From Intestinibaculum porci (lineage in GTDB: Bacteria; Bacillota_I; Bacilli_A; Erysipelotrichales; Coprobacillaceae): a stretch of 64,000 bases of DNA. Location: positions 1,860,001-1,924,000 of the forward strand of contig NZ_AP019309.1 in assembly GCF_003925875.1 (NCBI RefSeq). The letters run 5' to 3'. Made by a program: the position numbers and the translations under genes. The notes beneath the pieces were generated by a model, which was not told the DNA's origin, did no database searches, and saw nothing but the letters and a program-made list of their open reading frames with translations. Below are positions 33,031 through 42,715 of this stretch, piece by piece (the first letter of the stretch is position 1; the number at the start of each line of letters is the position of its first letter).

Positions 33031-35385
33031 TCATTCAGCATTATCGTCATATCCAAAATGTTCCCTGACCTTTTGGTGTGTAGTCCTGTCATGGAGCATG
33101 TAAGCTACGAGTGGAACTGTCGTCATTCCTTTCTCCCAATAACCGTCATTAATATTCGTCACGTATCTTTTCCACACAACTCCGATGAATACTTCCTTGT
33201 TAGGATCAAGTTTCTGCTTTGCTTCCTCGGATTCCCACGGCGCATCAGCCACAGGAGTCGGCGTGCCATCTACCATCACTTTGAATTTTCTCATTGGTGT
33301 TGCAGTCGATGTGCATTCGCCGATTCCCACAAATCCATATCCAGCAATGTGACAGTAAATGGTGTCCCCAACCTGAACGTTGTAGATTGATTTTCCGCTA
33401 CCTCCAAGATTCGCGGACATGAATCCGTATTTCAGTGCGTCAGGCCAGCTGCGCTCTGCATAACCGACTGTGAATTCCCGCCCCTTTTCGTTCTTGAAGA
33501 AGTCCTTTTCCTCGTCATCCGTCCAGCCGCCAGCAAGTTCTTTGATGGCATCCGGGTTCCATATGTCACTCGCCATTCTCATGTATATTTCTGCTCGGTC
33601 CGAAATGCTCTGCCTGCTGAAGTCAGAAATGGAACGGAAGCCATACTTGCTCACGACAGCGAGGAACTTCGGATTTTTTGAATAGGCGGTGTCATACAGG
33701 GCCTGTGCAAGGATATTGTCGCCAGCATATTTCTGAACCTTTTCAGTATATGGCATCGCCTGATAACTCCTGTTTTTATCGCGAGTCAGGAGAATCAGGT
33801 TCCCGATCTGATTCCGGGTGGATTCGAAATCTTCGTAGTCGGTGAAACTGTCCTTGTAGTCCTCGTATTTGTCGGGAAGGATATGCTCGATATCGTAGGT
33901 GTTGCCTTGACGCTTGCGGTCGACATATTCCTCAAAGTGCGACGGATTACCCATCAGCACATTCACGTATGACGTGAAGCGGGCAAGGATATGCAGCATG
34001 TACCTGCTCGAGAACTGGTTCAAACTGAATCGAGTTATGCCTTCAATCGAAACATCCATACGACGTAGCGTCCGGACATAAACCATCCCGATTGTCTTGC
34101 AGTCTGCATTCTTGATATCCTGCATTACATGGAAAAGAAGGTATTTATTCGTATTCCAGTTGACCTTCTTGAAGTTCATAATTCGTATAGTGGCAAAATC
34201 ATCCACAAACTTTGCCGTCATCTGGATCTTTTTTGCAATAACGTCCTCGGTGTCATCGTTGCAGATTGCAGCGATGGCAAGCGTAGTCTGGTAGGTCAGG
34301 TCACGGTTAGCGTTGTAGAAGACCTCTTCATATTCCGGTGTAAGCTTGCTGCCATATTGTTTCATCCGCAGGTAGATATCGGTTACGCGCGTCATTTCAG
34401 TGAGTACGAAATCCTTGTAGTCCTTTGGCTTTACGAGATTCATTGCCGCCCGGACATTATTTCGTACCCAGGTGTGGAATTTGTCGCCGAGAAGCTCATA
34501 ATCTTCATCCTTTGCTCCACGTTTAGTCTCACGCATGGAGTTTGCGTACTTAGCACGCAGCCAAATTGAAATAAATTCGACATCCTGCGTGTTGACCATG
34601 CCGCTCGTGTCATAGGAGGAAGCTTCCTTGATGCGATTAATGTTGTCTTGCCATTTACGGTTTACATCAATACGATCTGCCTCCGCAACCTGCTGGATAA
34701 TAAAAGCCTTCATCATTTCCGCACTGTTCAGGCTAAGTCCGCGGTCGTTCATCGTGAGGAAGATCGTGTGGGCTTCATCATCGGAAGGCGTGTCTATCTC
34801 CAGAAGAAGGACTTTCTCGATCAGCCAGTTGATGAAGTAAGGAAGCGCTTCTTCCTTCAACTCATCTGGAAACAGGTTTTCGATATCCTCATAGCGGTCG
34901 AGCATATTTTTCGCACTCTCATTCATCGGCACATAGTTCTCATCTTTTTGCAACAGAGCCTGCATGCAAGTTTCGCGGTCAGCCACTTCAATATTGAAGC
35001 TCTTCTTACTGAACGCCTTTGAGTAGATCATATCGTCCAGAGGAACAAGGAGATCCTCGTCTTTAACGTTCTCTTTCTGAAGATTATTCAGGTAAATCAA
35101 AAGGAGTGTGAGTGAAGTCAATCTTTGCTGCCCGTCTATGATTTTTTTTACAGAGCCACCAGTACAGATGATACAGCCCATATAGTAAAAGCCATAGTTC
35201 ATAACTTCCTCCGGCGTATCGTGATCATCCGGATCGTAAAATTCCTCAAAAGTGCTCTGGAAGTCGGTGAGCATCTGCTCAATCTGTTTTTGTCCCCAGC
35301 GATATTCGCGCTGGAAATAATCTACTGTGTACTTTCGACCGCTCAGTATCGTCTTTAGAGTGTCTGTTTTATCAATTTTCTGCAT
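33031..35385 (-). CDS. DUF262-DUF1524 (GmrSD-like) nuclease with C-terminal PUA/EVE-like domain
   Basis: 784 residues. The N-terminal DUF262 region has the DGQQRLTSL motif at about 84-92 (ParB/Srx-like NTPase site) and FQREYRW before it. The middle is mostly helical. A DUF1524 HNH nuclease covers about 494-560, with IEHILP and NQIGNL (HNH-type His and Asn). From about 635 to the end there is an extra domain with VGDTIYCHIAGYGFVGIG, similar to EVE/PUA-like readers of modified bases. The GmrSD family restricts modified phage DNA. It is the last gene of the defence operon, 15 bp after the hamB remnant, with GGAGGG ahead of its ATG. Confidence 0.85.
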   Translation of the reverse strand: MQKIDKTDTLKTILSGRKYTVDYFQREYRWGQKQIEQMLTDFQSTFEEFYDPDDHDTPEEVMNYGFYYMGCIICTGGSVKKIIDGQQRLTSLTLLLIYLNNLQKENVKDEDLLVPLDDMIYSKAFSKKSFNIEVADRETCMQALLQKDENYVPMNESAKNMLDRYEDIENLFPDELKEEALPYFINWLIEKVLLLEIDTPSDDEAHTIFLTMNDRGLSLNSAEMMKAFIIQQVAEADRIDVNRKWQDNINRIKEASSYDTSGMVNTQDVEFISIWLRAKYANSMRETKRGAKDEDYELLGDKFHTWVRNNVRAAMNLVKPKDYKDFVLTEMTRVTDIYLRMKQYGSKLTPEYEEVFYNANRDLTYQTTLAIAAICNDDTEDVIAKKIQMTAKFVDDFATIRIMNFKKVNWNTNKYLLFHVMQDIKNADCKTIGMVYVRTLRRMDVSIEGITRFSLNQFSSRYMLHILARFTSYVNVLMGNPSHFEEYVDRKRQGNTYDIEHILPDKYEDYKDSFTDYEDFESTRNQIGNLILLTRDKNRSYQAMPYTEKVQKYAGDNILAQALYDTAYSKNPKFLAVVSKYGFRSISDFSRQSISDRAEIYMRMASDIWNPDAIKELAGGWTDDEEKDFFKNEKGREFTVGYAERSWPDALKYGFMSANLGGSGKSIYNVQVGDTIYCHIAGYGFVGIGECTSTATPMRKFKVMVDGTPTPVADAPWESEEAKQKLDPNKEVFIGVVWKRYVTNINDGYWEKGMTTVPLVAYMLHDRTTHQKVREHFGYDDNAE

Positions 35386-35400
35386 TTATGCTTGCCCTCC

Positions 35401-37041
35401 TTATTCTCCCTCTGGCTCAAACATTTCTGGCATATTCAATAAAATCATATTTGCCTGTTCTCTAACATTCTGATTATTGCATTCAAGCAAATTTCTGCTG
35501 AGAAGTAATTTAGATCCGCTTTCCTGCAATATGTACTTATCCCTATGGCTTCGTATATAAGTCGCGTTTTCGCGCGTGAATCCAATGCGCTGCAGGAGAA
35601 TAGTCACAGGCTTTGTTGTCCCGTATTCCACATATTCGTACCAGTTGTTGTCAAATTCCGTGACGCCATGAATCTTCTTATATTCATTGGAGAAGCGCAG
35701 AAAATAGTTCGACAAACTGAAGAGGATGATGTTGTCGATAACTTCCAGCGTGTCTGCAAAGAGAATATTTCGGAATTCGACGTTATCCTTGTAAACCATT
35801 GTCTGCGTTTTGTTTATCCAGAAATTATCTGGATGCTGCACATGGTGACGAATGCCTTGTCTCATAATGTTGCTCAGGCCTAATCCGGACATCCACTGGA
35901 TTAGTATGACTGCATACCAACGCAGCTTCTTATGCACGCCATCCGTAACTTTACCGAGAGTGGAATACTCGTATTTCTCCCATTTGAATATCGTGCATAG
36001 CTTCTCAAGGAACCCGACAACTTCATTATAATCAAATTCTCCATTTACTGCTTTTGGGTATTCGAGGCCATTTCGTATCGCAATGATAAGATTCCGTGTC
36101 TGGTCCGCTGATACGTTGATATCATCGTCTGGAAGAGCAATCGGGTCTTCGAATTTCTGCTTAATAAGAGCAGCATCATCTTTGCTGATCAAATCGGAGA
36201 AAGACTGACGAACAAGACTGTTATTATCCGTCATGATGTCGCGAAGAAGAATCAGGCCGAACCTTCTCATCATGATATAAGATTCTTCAGACTGAGTCTT
36301 GTTTCTCTTTACAAGCTCAATATTTCCCTCTTTGAGGGCTTCTACAATATATTTTCTTTCCGGGTTAGTAAGTGTCTTAGGCCCAGCATCGATAGAAAGC
36401 GTCTGTTCCGGCACCGGTTCTTTAAGCATCTTTACATATTCGGTCTCAGGGAGCTTTTCATCCTGAGATGACACAAATATTACATTTCCATAAAGGTTAT
36501 ATTCAATTCGCCCGACACGACCGATGAGATTCCTGAAGTCAACAGGAGTCATACGAGACCGGAATATCTTGTTATCTGTTATGAACAGATTATCCGCCGG
36601 CAGATTAACACCCTCAAGCAGTGTACTAGTACAGAACATAGTCGTGATCTTACCCTTACGGAACATGTCCTCGATCCTCATCCGTATTGCCGCAGGCAAG
36701 TAGCCAATATGATAGGCGATGCCTTTTCTGATAATCTTGGCAAGATAGTAGTCTCCATGCACTTCGTTTGCGATGTCTCTTGAAAGGACTGCCAAGTCTT
36801 CGTCATCCAATTCATCGAGATACTGAGACAAATCGAGAGCAGCTTCTACTGCTCGTGCCTTCCCGTTAAAATAGACGATCGTCTGTCGCATAGCATCTTC
36901 CAGCAGATCATCATTCCGACGTTCAATCTTGAGAAGAAAATGCGTCAGCGTCGCCTTGTTCTGTGGAATGCTTATTATGTGCATTTTCTTCTCAGTATGT
37001 TCGTTATAAACATAAATCTCACGATTCTGTAGATCCAGAAA
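35401..37041 (-). pseudogene. hamB: hamB helicase, C-terminal part, cut by IS66
   Basis: Codons 337-882 of the Hachiman helicase. It continues exactly where the N-terminal part stops: after one copy of the target duplication is removed the reading is VKF then FLDLQNREIYVYNE with no frame change. This part carries helicase motifs such as TSTLLEGVNLPADN and NLIGRVGRIE, the Arg finger motif VI. An internal ATG at 36984 opens the piece, but the ATPase half is absent, so it is inactive alone. Confidence 0.9.
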
Positions 37042-37141
37042 GAACTTTAGTAAGCGTATGAGGTAATATCCATGAAATTAGTTATGCCTTCTATTAGAAT
37101 TATTAATGTATCAAATTATTCTAATAGGGAGGCTTTTGCAT

Positions 37142-37564
37142 ATGTATTTTTCGGAAAAGGATTGCAAAATGATCATTAAATGGACTGGCATTATTGAAAA
37201 TCAGGGAAAAAGCGGTCTTTCCTTAGCTAAATGGTGTACCAAAAATAATGTTGGTTTAAGTACACTGTCACATTATAAAAAGATTATCAGGGATCTCATG
37301 ATAAAACACGGAATCAGCACCTACAGTGATTTAAGATCACTGGCAGAGCGCAGCTGCCAAAACAATAATATTGACCCGTATCGGGGTGACGGCAACGGCA
37401 CTTTTTATTCTGTTGATTTAAATGACAGTTCTCCTCAAACCGGTAATAGCGTCTCCAAATCGTCAGGAGTGAGACTTCAGAAGAATGGATTTGTCATTGA
37501 GATTGATTCACATTTTGATGAAGAAACGCTGACAAGAGTTATGGCGGTGGTTAAAAATGCTTAG
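37142..37564 (+). CDS. tnpA: IS66 TnpA-type helper protein
   Basis: 140 residues. A helix-turn-helix-like N-terminus typical of IS66 TnpA (WTGIIENQGKSGLSLAKWCTKNNVGLSTLSHYKK) with a second half that fits the accessory DNA-binding role. The chosen start is the ATG at 37142 with GGGAGGCTTTTGCAT ahead. It overlaps tnpB by 8 bp. Identical in copy 2. Confidence 0.88.
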   Translation: MYFSEKDCKMIIKWTGIIENQGKSGLSLAKWCTKNNVGLSTLSHYKKIIRDLMIKHGISTYSDLRSLAERSCQNNNIDPYRGDGNGTFYSVDLNDSSPQTGNSVSKSSGVRLQKNGFVIEIDSHFDEETLTRVMAVVKNA

Positions 37565-37895
37565 AGAACTGACAGGCATCAAAAGAATTGTAATAAGAAC
37601 CGGAAAGACTGATCTGCGCAGAGGCATTACCGGTCTGGCTTCAGTTATAGCCGCTGAATATCATATGAATCCGATGGAAAAAGGAACCATTTATCTTTTC
37701 TGCGGTGGCAGAAGAGATCGTATCAAGGGGCTTCTTTACGAAGAAGGCGGATGGGTTCTTATCTATGTCCGACTTTCAAAAGGAAGTGCCTTTCAGTGGC
37801 CTAGAGATGATCAGGAAGCTCGTGATATAACGCGTGAACAGTACGAAAGACTGTTGGACGGATTTACTTTGGATGGTACAATAAATAAGCGCTGA
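37557..37895 (+). CDS. tnpB: IS66 TnpB (Orf2) helper protein
   Basis: 112 residues of the IS66 Orf2 family: IKRIVIRTGKTDLRRGITGLASVI, YLFCGGRRDRIKGLLYEEGGWVLIY and the final RLLDGFTLDG block. Required with TnpA for IS66-type movement (family knowledge). Starts inside the end of tnpA. Confidence 0.92.
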   Translation: MLRELTGIKRIVIRTGKTDLRRGITGLASVIAAEYHMNPMEKGTIYLFCGGRRDRIKGLLYEEGGWVLIYVRLSKGSAFQWPRDDQEARDITREQYERLLDGFTLDGTINKR

Positions 37896-38028
37896 TAAAG
37901 GAAATATCACTCCTCTGATGGTAATTCAAAACTGAACAATATAGTGATATTATATTCGCTTAATATCACTATTATCTTGAATTTTAGTCTTCATAGTGTT
38001 ATAATAGTATATAGGACGAGGTGATGGA

Positions 38029-38397
38029 ATGGCTATCATCAAACAGACCAACAAGACTACAGGCATTACCTATGTCTACGAGTCTAAGAGCTACTGGGAT
38101 CCTGAAAAGAAGCAGGCTCGCTCCAAGCGAAAGCTGATCGGAAAAATTGATCCCGAAACCGGCAAAATGGTCCCCACCGGCAAAAAAGGTCCACAGAAGA
38201 AAAAGAGCGGAGAACCTTCAGCTGCCGAGAGGAGACAGTCAGCCGAATTAGCCAGACTGAAAAAGGAAAATATGGATCAGATGATATTAATCACTGATCT
38301 TCGCAAGCAGATAGAATCATTAAGCAGCCAGAACACAAAATTAAAGCAGCTGATTAGTGAGATCAGACAGCTAACCGTATCGTCAGAGGAGATCTAA
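38029..38397 (+). CDS. IS66-associated small protein
   Basis: 122 residues between tnpB and tnpC. The N-terminal part (TNKTTGITYVYESKSYWDPEKKQARSKRKLIGK, in pieces) is a basic DNA-binding-like region; the C-terminal part is a coiled coil ending in SEEI. A close relative of the same plan sits at 63362 before a different IS66-like transposase, so this extra gene is a conserved part of these elements. Starts with a GAGGTG site and its own promoter-like AT region in front. Confidence 0.8.
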   Translation: MAIIKQTNKTTGITYVYESKSYWDPEKKQARSKRKLIGKIDPETGKMVPTGKKGPQKKKSGEPSAAERRQSAELARLKKENMDQMILITDLRKQIESLSSQNTKLKQLISEIRQLTVSSEEI

Positions 38398-38407
38398 ACG
38401 TAACACT

Positions 38408-40306
38408 ATGAAGGCAGACAGCGCATATTTTAAACAGCAACTGAATAAAATGAGTTATGCGGACCTGATTGCGGTTGCTTTAAAATATTATGAAGAGTGC
38501 TGCGGATTACGTGCCGAACTGGATGAATTAAAAAACACATTCAGCTACACAGCCGATGAGCTTAAGAAGGTTAAAGCCGAATGCGAAGATCTAGTTATAA
38601 GAGTTAACACTCTTAATCATGAGAATACCAGACTTCAGAATCAGACGGATGAGCTCAAAAAGAATCGCTTTGGAAGAAAGTCTGAAAAGATGAATGGCAA
38701 AATCCACGATGATGAGTTTAGCGACCCTCTTTCGGAAGAAATGAATGAAAGCGACTGTGATGGTAAAAAACAGAATAATAATGACAGCCAAAAATCCAGG
38801 AAAATAAAAAGACCTGCCTGCAGGCAGCTAAACAGGAAAAAGAAGACCAGACAGATACCAGAAATAACGATTATTGACTTTGACAGGGAGCGTATCGATA
38901 AAGAATACGGCTACGGCAAATGGACATTAAAAGGCTGGAACATATCCGAAGAATTTATGTTTATTCCAGGAAATCTCTACAGGGTATATGTCAAACGCCC
39001 AGTGATCAGAGTCTATGACGATGATGATACTAATGATTTACGCGAAGTGGCACTGCCGGTTAATAAGCTGATGTTAAGGAGCAAGGTTACGCCTTCACTG
39101 CTGGCTTTTATCATGTCTTTCAAATTTGTGCTGGGAGTTCCCCTGGCAAGGCTGTCAAGGGTTCTGTCATATCAGGGAATCAACCTGTCAAAAGAGATAA
39201 TGTCAGACTGGGTCATTAAATGCACTGACAGATATCTAAAGCCAGTCTATAGCGAGATAATGAGACAAATGGCCTGCCGGACATACACCCAGATTGATGA
39301 AACCTATCTGGAAGTCATCAATGACGGAAGAAATGCGGGAAGCAAAAGCTACATATGGTGTCATATCACTGGCGAATTTGAAGAAGAGCGGCCGCTGGCA
39401 GTCTTCTGCTTCGAGCTGACAAGATCAGCGGATCACCTTCTTGAGTTCTATGCGGATCTTAACGACGGCACAATCCATCTGACATCTGATGCCTACAGCG
39501 CCTATTATAAGCTGGCTTCGGAGAAAAAGGATCATGTAATACTCGGCGGGTGCTTTATGCATCTGAGACGCAGACTGTACAAGGCATATGAAGTGAAATT
39601 TAAAGCGGTAAAGGATAAAGAGCTTCTTGAGGAAAGCCCCGAAAAAAAGTGTCTCGATATGATCGGTGATCTTTACAGCGCTGATGATGATGCCAAAGAA
39701 CTTACCGCCAAGGAAAGAGCTAAAGTCCGAGACGAAATCGAAAGACCGCTTGTCGATGCATACTTTGATTATATCAAGTCCCTTGATATCAGCAGCGGCA
39801 CTTTTAGTGAGGAAATGGAGGATGCGGTGAGCTACAGCCTCAATCATGAGGATGCATTCAGAGTGTTTCTTGATGATCCAATGGTTCCAATCGATAACGG
39901 TGAATGCGAACGCAAGATTCGTAATATAGCCATGGTCAGAAACAATAGTCTGTTCTGCTATTCCATCGGCGGCGCTGAAACGCTCTGCATCATTATGACG
40001 CTTATTGAAACTGCCAAGTCAAACGGCTGCGATCCGCATACGTATCTGGAATATCTTTTCGAAAGCTCACTTGCCCATGCCAGCGTCGATATTAGCGAAT
40101 ATATCGATGAGATGATGCCCTGGTCAAGCGAATACCAAAAATTCGAGGAAGAGAGGTTCAGCAGACCGTTAGGGAAAATACCAGACTTCTGCACTGAAGA
40201 GCCTGAAATGCCAGTTAAAGCTGATGTGGATACTGCAAGAGCTGAAAGACGACACGCAATGATGACAGAAAATATAAATAGCACAACATCCAGGCCAGCG
40301 GCTTAA
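38408..40306 (+). CDS. tnpC: IS66 family transposase TnpC
   Basis: 632 residues. A leucine-zipper-like coiled coil opens (1-90), followed by a basic/zinc-finger-like stretch and the DDE core: TQIDETYLEV for the first Asp, LTSDAYSAYYK for the second and DNGECERKIRN with the catalytic Glu. The frame is complete, so the copy is probably active. The gene follows the 122-residue gene by 10 bp. Confidence 0.95.
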   Translation: MKADSAYFKQQLNKMSYADLIAVALKYYEECCGLRAELDELKNTFSYTADELKKVKAECEDLVIRVNTLNHENTRLQNQTDELKKNRFGRKSEKMNGKIHDDEFSDPLSEEMNESDCDGKKQNNNDSQKSRKIKRPACRQLNRKKKTRQIPEITIIDFDRERIDKEYGYGKWTLKGWNISEEFMFIPGNLYRVYVKRPVIRVYDDDDTNDLREVALPVNKLMLRSKVTPSLLAFIMSFKFVLGVPLARLSRVLSYQGINLSKEIMSDWVIKCTDRYLKPVYSEIMRQMACRTYTQIDETYLEVINDGRNAGSKSYIWCHITGEFEEERPLAVFCFELTRSADHLLEFYADLNDGTIHLTSDAYSAYYKLASEKKDHVILGGCFMHLRRRLYKAYEVKFKAVKDKELLEESPEKKCLDMIGDLYSADDDAKELTAKERAKVRDEIERPLVDAYFDYIKSLDISSGTFSEEMEDAVSYSLNHEDAFRVFLDDPMVPIDNGECERKIRNIAMVRNNSLFCYSIGGAETLCIIMTLIETAKSNGCDPHTYLEYLFESSLAHASVDISEYIDEMMPWSSEYQKFEEERFSRPLGKIPDFCTEEPEMPVKADVDTARAERRHAMMTENINSTTSRPAA

Positions 40307-40737
40307 CAGCCGCCGGCCTAGGAGTGCTTGTTTTGGGTTTTATTAATATCCCGGGCAAAAAGAATTGCCTTAATCGATTAATATGCAGCCTGCTGAAGAC
40401 AGCTGAAAGATCATAAATCTATGCAAACACTAACCAGACATAGTACCGCTAGCAGATCAGACTATGAAGTTATATCTTTATTACACTGATCCAGCCCGCA
40501 GCAGCCTTCAGGCATAACAAAAAAGTAAAATCAATACTCTGAATAAGATGTCATTAATATAACTTAGCCAAATTAAACACCCCCGGCAACACTGTTAGCA
40601 GCAGTAGCTGGGGGATTTCCATTAAAAGTTATATTTATTCAAGTTAGAGAGTAACCGGTTTAAAATCAAAAATCATGCTTATATAGATTTTAAATTATCA
40701 TAATTTTGTAATTATGGATATTTAATCTAACGCTTAC

Positions 40738-41745
40738 GAACTTTACTTGCGTTACGGGTGAAAATTCTGTTCTAAACCTTTTGTCCCCATGCTCACTGAT
40801 ATCCGTCAGAAGTCTTAAATAGACTTCTGGATTCGGGACATTCGGAGAAGCAAAAATGAAGTGCGGCGGATTGTCTCGATTCTTAAGCATGTCGACGGTC
40901 TTGTAATAGAACGGGCCACGACTGTTCTTGCCGGACATCTTATGCGCCTCATCCACGAAAAGATAGTCAATCTGAATATTAGGTTTTCCAATAAGCAGAT
41001 ACAGAAGTCGTTCCGGCGTCAAAACAAGGATGAAGTTGTGGTTTCCCTCGAGAGCAATATCACTTGCAGCATTGACGACCTTGTAGTTTTTCTCCTCCAA
41101 AAGATCCTTTAGATCCTCCTTGATGATCTTCTGAGAAGTTTCGTTGATCAGCGCCTTGGTCGGAACAATAATCGCAAAGTTCAACTTAGCATCTTTTGCC
41201 ACTTGCTCCTTGATGAACATCCTCATCAGGAAGGATTTTCCCATTGACGTTGGCGCCGAGTAACTGAAATAGGAATCCTGCAGGTGATCATAAGCCTGTT
41301 TCTGTGCGCCAAAAAACCGCAGGTTCGGTGCTGCCGGAATTCTAAGATAGTCCTTCTTGTAATCCGAGAAAATTCGATTCAAGACAAATGGGTCCTCGAA
41401 GTTGGCATCAAGAAGCGAAGTCCCTCTTGCATTATCTGTATTCGCAAAAACCGATCCAGCCACAACTCGGATTTCATCGTTCTTTGGATATAATGCATTT
41501 AAGAGGACGACAATTTCCTGAGCCCACATCTTATGCTGTTCAGCTTTATCTGCGCTATTTGATTTAGAAAGCAGGTCCGCAAAACGCAGCGCATTATGGA
41601 TATTAACGTTCCGATATTCCATGCCCGTGCGAAGCGTTTTATTGGCATAGTTAAACAGGATATCTTCATATAACTGATTAAGATACCTGTTTTCCTCTAT
41701 GTCTGCGAATATTGCATCTCCGAGCCTGATTCTTTTTCTACTCAT
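40738..41745 (-). pseudogene. hamB: hamB helicase, N-terminal part, cut by IS66
   Basis: Codons 1-336 of the Hachiman helicase, starting at ATG 41745 (RBS GCGGAGG). The DEAD/DEAH core is in this half: Walker A APTSMGKS at 164-171, DEAH at 265-268, FASPN (motif III) at 298-302. IS66 insertion after codon 336 adds 15 foreign codons and a stop. HamB together with HamA confers broad phage resistance, so the Hachiman system is probably off. Confidence 0.92.
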
Positions 41746-41762
41746 ACAATCACACCTCCGCT

Positions 41763-42689
41763 TCACATCAGCAGGTTTTCCATAACCTGCTTTTTGTCCA
41801 GCTTTGCATCGTTGAAAGGCACGATGTAAAAGTAAAACGAGTGTGTATCAAGACCAAGCGTCTTTATTTTGTCCGCAATATACGCGACATGGTTCTTAAT
41901 GTCAGTATCCATCTTAGTCCCCAGATCCTTGAGAAATTCCGGTGTAGACCTTGTATGCGGATCAAGGCCAAGAGAATATCCAAGAAAGACACCGTAAGCC
42001 CGGTCGTTCGCAACAGGAGCTCCTGGTTCAGGAATAATGATGCTTTTCAGTTTATTCACGATATCCTCATCAAAAGAGTCGTTCAAAGAGCGATTGTCGA
42101 CAAACTGGATTCCGTTCCCGTTTTCATTTTCAATACGCACTATGGCATCAAAGGCACTGTCTATTGCATCCGCAATATCACCCTCGATGTCTGAGGTTCC
42201 AAACACTGTCTGGTAGTAGGACATGCCGGTAGCATCGCCAAGATCAAGAAGATGGACACTATCGCAGGCCGTGCCAAATGGAGTTGTTCCAGCATTCAGC
42301 TCAACTTTGCTGAATATCTTCGGAGCATTGAGCTTTTCCTCGAGAAAAGCATACAGGAGAATCTCTCCGAGTTCGTTTCCTGTCCCTTTCTCGTTTGCTG
42401 CTCCGTTGTGCTTCATGACCCGGAGTGCCTTGTTCCCTATGCTGCGAGGATTGCCGACACCTGGTTGTGACAGCTTCTCTATCTGGGCACGAGAGAAAAC
42501 ATACTCACTGATAATGTCCGTCAAATAATCTTCAAGGCTCGTGTACACAAAGGCATTATTGCTGACCTGCAGTCGAAAAAGGCGCAGTTGTTCCAGGTTC
42601 CGCAATCCAAGCTTTTCATTGTGCATTACTTCAGTAAAAACAGAATCCATACTTACATCAGGTAATGATCTGCTGATAGGGTTTTCCAT
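41763..42689 (-). CDS. hamA: Hachiman HamA (DUF1837) nuclease
   Basis: 308 residues of the DUF1837/HamA family, intact. The central region with NELGEILLYAFLEEKL, then KIFSKVELNAGTTPFGTACDSVHLL, carries the PD-(D/E)XK-like residues expected for the nuclease; HamA cuts DNA when released from HamB. Starts at 42689 after AAAGGAGACGC. It lies 26 bp after hsdR and its stop overlaps the region of the hamB start. Without a working helicase partner, loose nuclease activity is possible, a point worth testing. Confidence 0.9.
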   Translation of the reverse strand: MENPISRSLPDVSMDSVFTEVMHNEKLGLRNLEQLRLFRLQVSNNAFVYTSLEDYLTDIISEYVFSRAQIEKLSQPGVGNPRSIGNKALRVMKHNGAANEKGTGNELGEILLYAFLEEKLNAPKIFSKVELNAGTTPFGTACDSVHLLDLGDATGMSYYQTVFGTSDIEGDIADAIDSAFDAIVRIENENGNGIQFVDNRSLNDSFDEDIVNKLKSIIIPEPGAPVANDRAYGVFLGYSLGLDPHTRSTPEFLKDLGTKMDTDIKNHVAYIADKIKTLGLDTHSFYFYIVPFNDAKLDKKQVMENLLM

Positions 42690-42715
42690 AAAACCTGCGT
42701 CTCCTTTCTACCTAA

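Larger units (their letters stand above)
37050..40737 (+). mobile_element. IS66-family insertion sequence, copy 1 (in hamB)
   Basis: 3,688 bp with inverted ends GTAAGCGT-TAAGC...GCTTAC, bordered by the 8-bp target duplication GAACTTTA (37042-37049 and 40738-40745). It encodes tnpA, tnpB, an extra 122-residue gene and the DDE transposase tnpC. Apparently identical to copy 2 at 50829-54516 (13,779-bp offset), so it moved recently. The right-hand 400 bp are non-coding and hold a strong CCCCC/GGGGG hairpin. Confidence 0.95.
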
